From: Labrys wisconsinensis
Lineage (GTDB): Bacteria; Pseudomonadota; Alphaproteobacteria; Rhizobiales; Labraceae
Assembly (NCBI RefSeq): GCF_030814995.1
Contig: NZ_JAUSVX010000008.1
Span: forward strand, 186,001 to 250,000
Direction of reading: 5' to 3'
Length of the DNA stretch: 64,000 bases
Within the stretch, counting starts at the first letter, position 1; every line of letters begins with the position of its first letter. The notes below the pieces were generated by a model, which saw only the letters and a list, made by a program, of their open reading frames with translations, ran no database searches and was not told the origin of the DNA. Position numbers and translations under genes: made by a program. Positions 61,243 through 64,000 of this stretch are shown in pieces.

Positions 61243-62172
61243 TCACCCCCAGCGCTTCGCGCAGGCGACGCAGACGACCACCGCCGCGGCCACCGCCCAG
61301 ATCGCCCAGCCCACCGGCTCGTGCAGCAGGAGGGCCGCGAGGGCGAGGCCGAGGAAGGGCTGGAGCAGCTGCAGCTGGCCGACCGCGGCGATGCCGCCCA
61401 GCGCCAGGCCGCGATACCAGAAGACGAAGCCGATCAGCATCGAGAACAGCGAGACATAGGCCAGCGCTGCGAGGGCGGGCCAGCCGACGCTGCTCCAGGC
61501 CGGCGGCTCCAGGACCATGGCCAGCGGCAGCATCAGCGGCAGGGCGATCACCAGGGCCCAGGAGATCACCTGCCAGCCGCTGCGCCGGCGCGACAGCCGG
61601 GCGCCTTCGGCATAGCCGAGGCCGCAGACCAGGATGGCGGCGAGCATCAGCGCGTCGCCGATCCCGGCGCCGCCGCCGCCCTGGGCGAGGGCGAAGCCGG
61701 CAACCGCGGCGCTGCCGGCGATCGAGAACAGCCAGAAGGCCGGCTTCGGCCGCTCGCCGCCGCGCAGCACGCCGAAGACGGCCGTGGCCAGCGGCAACAG
61801 GCCGATGAAGACGATGGCATGGGCCGAGGTGATGCTGCGCAGCGCCAGCGCCGTGAGCAGGGGAAAGCCGACGACCACGCCGAGCGCCACGACGACGAGC
61901 GACAGGATTTCGGCGCCCGAGGGCAAGCCGGGCGCCTGGCGGCCGAAGGCCTCGCCCCGGCGCAGGCGGCGCAGGCTGACCGGGTTCCAGCGCATGTGGA
62001 GATTGAGCACCAGCAGCAGCGCCCCGCCGAGCAGGCCGGCGATGGCGGCGCGGGCCGCGGTCAGGAACAGCGGGTCGAGCTGCGCCACCGCCACGCGGGT
62101 GGCCGGCAGCGAGCCGCTGAAGATCAGCACTCCCACGAACCCGTGCGTCCAGCCGGTCAGCCTGTCGTCCAT
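61243..62172 (-). CDS. EamA/DMT-family transporter
   Basis: A 309-residue membrane protein with about ten hydrophobic helices arranged as two EamA repeats (first half from WTHGFVGVLIFSGSLPATRV, second from IGDALMLAAILVCGLGYAEG). GFVFWYRGLALGGIAAVGQL precedes the last helices, typical of RhaT/YdcZ-like drug/metabolite carriers. ATG 62172 with AGGAGGAC upstream is preferred over the extension to 62229. It diverges from a MocR-type regulator and is probably its target. The substrate is unknown; amino acids are common for such pairs. Confidence 0.9.
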   Translation of the reverse strand: MDDRLTGWTHGFVGVLIFSGSLPATRVAVAQLDPLFLTAARAAIAGLLGGALLLVLNLHMRWNPVSLRRLRRGEAFGRQAPGLPSGAEILSLVVVALGVVVGFPLLTALALRSITSAHAIVFIGLLPLATAVFGVLRGGERPKPAFWLFSIAGSAAVAGFALAQGGGGAGIGDALMLAAILVCGLGYAEGARLSRRRSGWQVISWALVIALPLMLPLAMVLEPPAWSSVGWPALAALAYVSLFSMLIGFVFWYRGLALGGIAAVGQLQLLQPFLGLALAALLLHEPVGWAIWAVAAAVVVCVACAKRWG

Positions 62173-62230
62173 CGCTTCGTCCTCCTGCCCGGACCCTAGA
62201 CGGAGCAGCCCTGGCGCCGACAGACACAAT

Positions 62231-62275
62231 CCAGTACAATCTCACCAAACTGTACTGGTACGAAAGGCTGTACAG
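62231..62275. promoter_or_regulatory. GTAC-box cluster in the EamA/MocR divergent promoter
   Basis: GTAC cores occur at 62234, 62252, 62258 and 62270. CCAGTACA (62231-62238) and TGTACTGG (62251-62258) form a perfect dyad, and CTGTACAG (62268-62275) is a palindrome touching the regulator ATG. The main boxes are 18 nt apart. MocR regulators bind repeated short boxes in such promoters, so this is the likely operator. Confidence 0.65.
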
Positions 62276-63679
62276 ATGCTGGACGTGGTGCATGAGGACG
62301 AGGCCGGTCCGACGCTGGTCGGCCGGGTGATGCGGGCGGTGCGCGAGCTCGTCGCCACGCGGTCGGCGATGCCGGGCGCGCGGCTGCCGTCGATCCGGCG
62401 CATGGCCGAGACGCAGGGCGTGTCGAAATCGACGGTGGTGGAGGCCTATGATCGCCTTGCGGCCGAGGGCGTGGTCGTCTCGCGGCCGGGCTCCGGCTTC
62501 TTCGTCGCCGGCCGGATGCCGGTGCTGCGGCTGGCGGAGGCCGGCCCGAAGCTCGACCGGGTGATCGATCCGTTCTGGGTGGCGCGCCAGTCGCTGGAGA
62601 CGCCGGCGGAGGTGCTGAAGCCCGGCTGGGGCTGCCTGCCCGACGACTGGCTGCCGCAGGAGGCGCTGCGCCGGGCTTTCCGCGCGATGGGCCGCGACGC
62701 GAGCGCCAACCTCACCGCCTACGGCTCGCCGCTCGGGCTGCCGGCGCTGCGGGCCCATATCGCCCGCAGCCTGAACGAGCGGGGCATCGAGGTCGAGCCG
62801 CAGGCGGTGGTGCTGGCCGATTCCGATTCGGTCGCGCTCGACCTGGTCTGCCGGCTCCTGCTGCGGCCGGGCGACACGGTGATGGTCGACGATCCCTGCT
62901 ACTTCAACTTCCAGGCCCTGCTGCGGGCCCAGCGCGTCGACGTGGTCGGCGTGCCGGTGACGCCGGCCGGGCCGGATATCGAGCGGTTCGCCGCCCTGGC
63001 GGCCGAGCACCGGCCGCGCCTCTACCTCTCCAACGCGGCGCTGCAGAACCCGACCGGCGCGACGCTGTCCTCGGCCGTGGCGCATCGCCTGCTTCAGATC
63101 GCCGAGGCGCACGACCTCACCATCGTCGAAGACGACACGTTCGGCGAATTCGAGGTGCATCCGACGCCGCGCCTCGCCGCCCTCGACGGCCTCCGGCGCG
63201 TCATCCATGTCGGCAGCTTTTCCAAGACCGTGTCGGCCGCAGCGCGGGTCGGCTTCGTTGCGGCCCGGCCCGACTGGGTCGAAGAGCTGCTCGACCTCAA
63301 GCTCGCCACCGGCTTCGGCAACGGCGATGCCAATGCCCAGATCGTCCACCGCGTGCTGACGGACGGAGCCTATCGCCGCTCCATCGAGCGCCTGCGCACG
63401 CGCCTCGCCGGGGCGATGACGCTGACGCTGCAGCGGCTCAAGCCACTCGGCCTGACGCCGTGGATCGAGCCGCGCGCCGGCATGTTCCTGTGGGCGGAGC
63501 TGCCGGAGGGGCTGGACTCCGCCGTGCTGGCCCGCCGCGCGCTGGAGCGCGGCGTCGTGCTGGCGCCCGGCAATGTCTTCAGCGTCTCCCAGACCGCCGG
63601 GCGGTTCCTGCGCTTCAACGTCTCGCAATGCGCCGCCCCGCGGATCTTCGAGGTGCTGGGCGAGGTGATGCGGGGATAG
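62276..63679 (+). CDS. MocR-family regulator (GntR HTH fused to an aminotransferase domain)
   Basis: A 467-residue PLP-dependent regulator. The N-terminal GntR winged helix reads RLPSIRRMAETQGVSKSTVV then AYDRLAAEGVVVSRPGSGFF. A fold-type I aminotransferase domain follows, with NPTG (258-261), VEDDTFGEFE (about 284-293) and the PLP lysine K317 in GSFSKTVSAA. PdxR, GabR and similar proteins sense PLP or amino acids this way. Extension upstream is a shadow of the transporter. It probably controls itself and the divergent EamA gene. Confidence 0.92.
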   Translation: MLDVVHEDEAGPTLVGRVMRAVRELVATRSAMPGARLPSIRRMAETQGVSKSTVVEAYDRLAAEGVVVSRPGSGFFVAGRMPVLRLAEAGPKLDRVIDPFWVARQSLETPAEVLKPGWGCLPDDWLPQEALRRAFRAMGRDASANLTAYGSPLGLPALRAHIARSLNERGIEVEPQAVVLADSDSVALDLVCRLLLRPGDTVMVDDPCYFNFQALLRAQRVDVVGVPVTPAGPDIERFAALAAEHRPRLYLSNAALQNPTGATLSSAVAHRLLQIAEAHDLTIVEDDTFGEFEVHPTPRLAALDGLRRVIHVGSFSKTVSAAARVGFVAARPDWVEELLDLKLATGFGNGDANAQIVHRVLTDGAYRRSIERLRTRLAGAMTLTLQRLKPLGLTPWIEPRAGMFLWAELPEGLDSAVLARRALERGVVLAPGNVFSVSQTAGRFLRFNVSQCAAPRIFEVLGEVMRG

Positions 63680-63698
63680 CGAAGCCCGCCGGCCGATC

Positions 63699-64000
63699 TC
63701 AGGGCGGCGCTGGCGGCTCGATGAGATCGAGGCATTCGGCGCGCAGCCAGCGCCTGAAGGCCGTGACGACGGCGCGCCGGGCGCTGCCCTCCGGCACCGT
63801 CAGGCAATAGGGCTGGCCGAGCGCAAGCGGCCGCGGGACGGCGACGACGAGCGTGCCGGCCCGGATGGCGCGGGCGCAGAAGATGCCCTGCCCGAGCGCG
63901 ACGCCGAGGCCCGCGACGGCGAGCTCCAGGGCGGACTTGGAGGAGTTCGCGGTCATGCCGCGCTGGATCCTGCGGCCCGGCGCGATCGCCGCCGCCTCGA
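63699..64000 (-). CDS. LysR-family regulator, C-terminal part (N-terminus outside the window)
   Basis: About 99 residues of a LysR effector-binding domain are visible, running off the right edge. NSSKSALELAVAGLGVALGQ matches the GcvA-type ligand-domain signature, and LALGQPYCLTVPEGSARRAV with FRRWLRAEC is its usual end. The ATG at 63956 is internal to this domain and is not the real start. It is convergent with the MocR gene, with 19 nt between the two stops. Confidence 0.8.
   Translation of the reverse strand, partial: EAAAIAPGRRIQRGMTANSSKSALELAVAGLGVALGQGIFCARAIRAGTLVVAVPRPLALGQPYCLTVPEGSARRAVVTAFRRWLRAECLDLIEPPAPP

Overview
The window is 64 kb of very GC-rich alphaproteobacterial DNA, most likely a chromosome of a Hyphomicrobiales (Rhizobiales) species. 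The evidence is the Caulobacter-type flagellar operon fliF-fliG-flbE-fliN-flbD beside a SciP (DUF1153) gene, several PotABCD-type ABC importers, and dispersed palindromes of the 'catggccgggcttgacccggccatg' type that are common in this order. I cannot name the genus. I recognised no rRNA, tRNA, CRISPR, transposase or prophage gene.

Layout. (1) 1-9.2 kb, minus strand: the end of a CocE-type hydrolase, then an iron/copper-type periplasmic gene set in which transcription runs imelysin (8440), multicopper oxidase, di-haem oxidoreductase, second imelysin, DUF1513. An AT-rich promoter region with two inverted repeats precedes it. (2) 9.3-19.1 kb: a LysR regulator diverges from a plus-strand catabolic operon with HAD, ABC ATPase, HAD, PuuB-like FAD oxidase, binding protein, two permeases, cupin and GabD-type aldehyde dehydrogenase. 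(3) 19.2-23.6 kb: a caspase-like protease, a small secreted protein, a flavoprotein pair and a LysR regulator. (4) 23.7-29.7 kb: a second importer with a PatD-type aminobutyraldehyde dehydrogenase. (5) 29.9-36.6 kb: an acyl-CoA ligase, a third importer and a GNAT protein. (6) 36.6-43.1 kb, minus strand: a fourth importer operon with an XRE-cupin (PuuR-like) regulator, PuuB-like oxidase and cupin, headed by a tandem operator. (7) 43.2-47.1 kb: argC with a possible arginine attenuator, a Phd/PIN toxin-antitoxin pair, and a TetR-MFS pair. (8) 47.2-55.3 kb: sciP, flgD and fliK on the minus strand, facing away from fliF-fliG-flbE-fliN-flbD on the plus strand. (9) 55.4-64 kb: accessory genes (two esterases, an orphan ClpX-type zinc finger protein, an NmrA-MarR-SDR group, an EamA/MocR divergent pair and a partial LysR).

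How it works together. The core of the window (10-43 kb) holds four complete importers of the spermidine/putrescine/opine class. They come with two FAD amine oxidases, two small cupins and two aldehyde dehydrogenases whose family members oxidise succinate semialdehyde and 4-aminobutyraldehyde. The simplest reading is a polyamine or amino-compound scavenging island feeding GABA and succinate. The substrates are inferred from family and context only. The flagellar part is a textbook class II locus in which FlbD, CtrA and SciP would tie flagellum assembly to the cell cycle.
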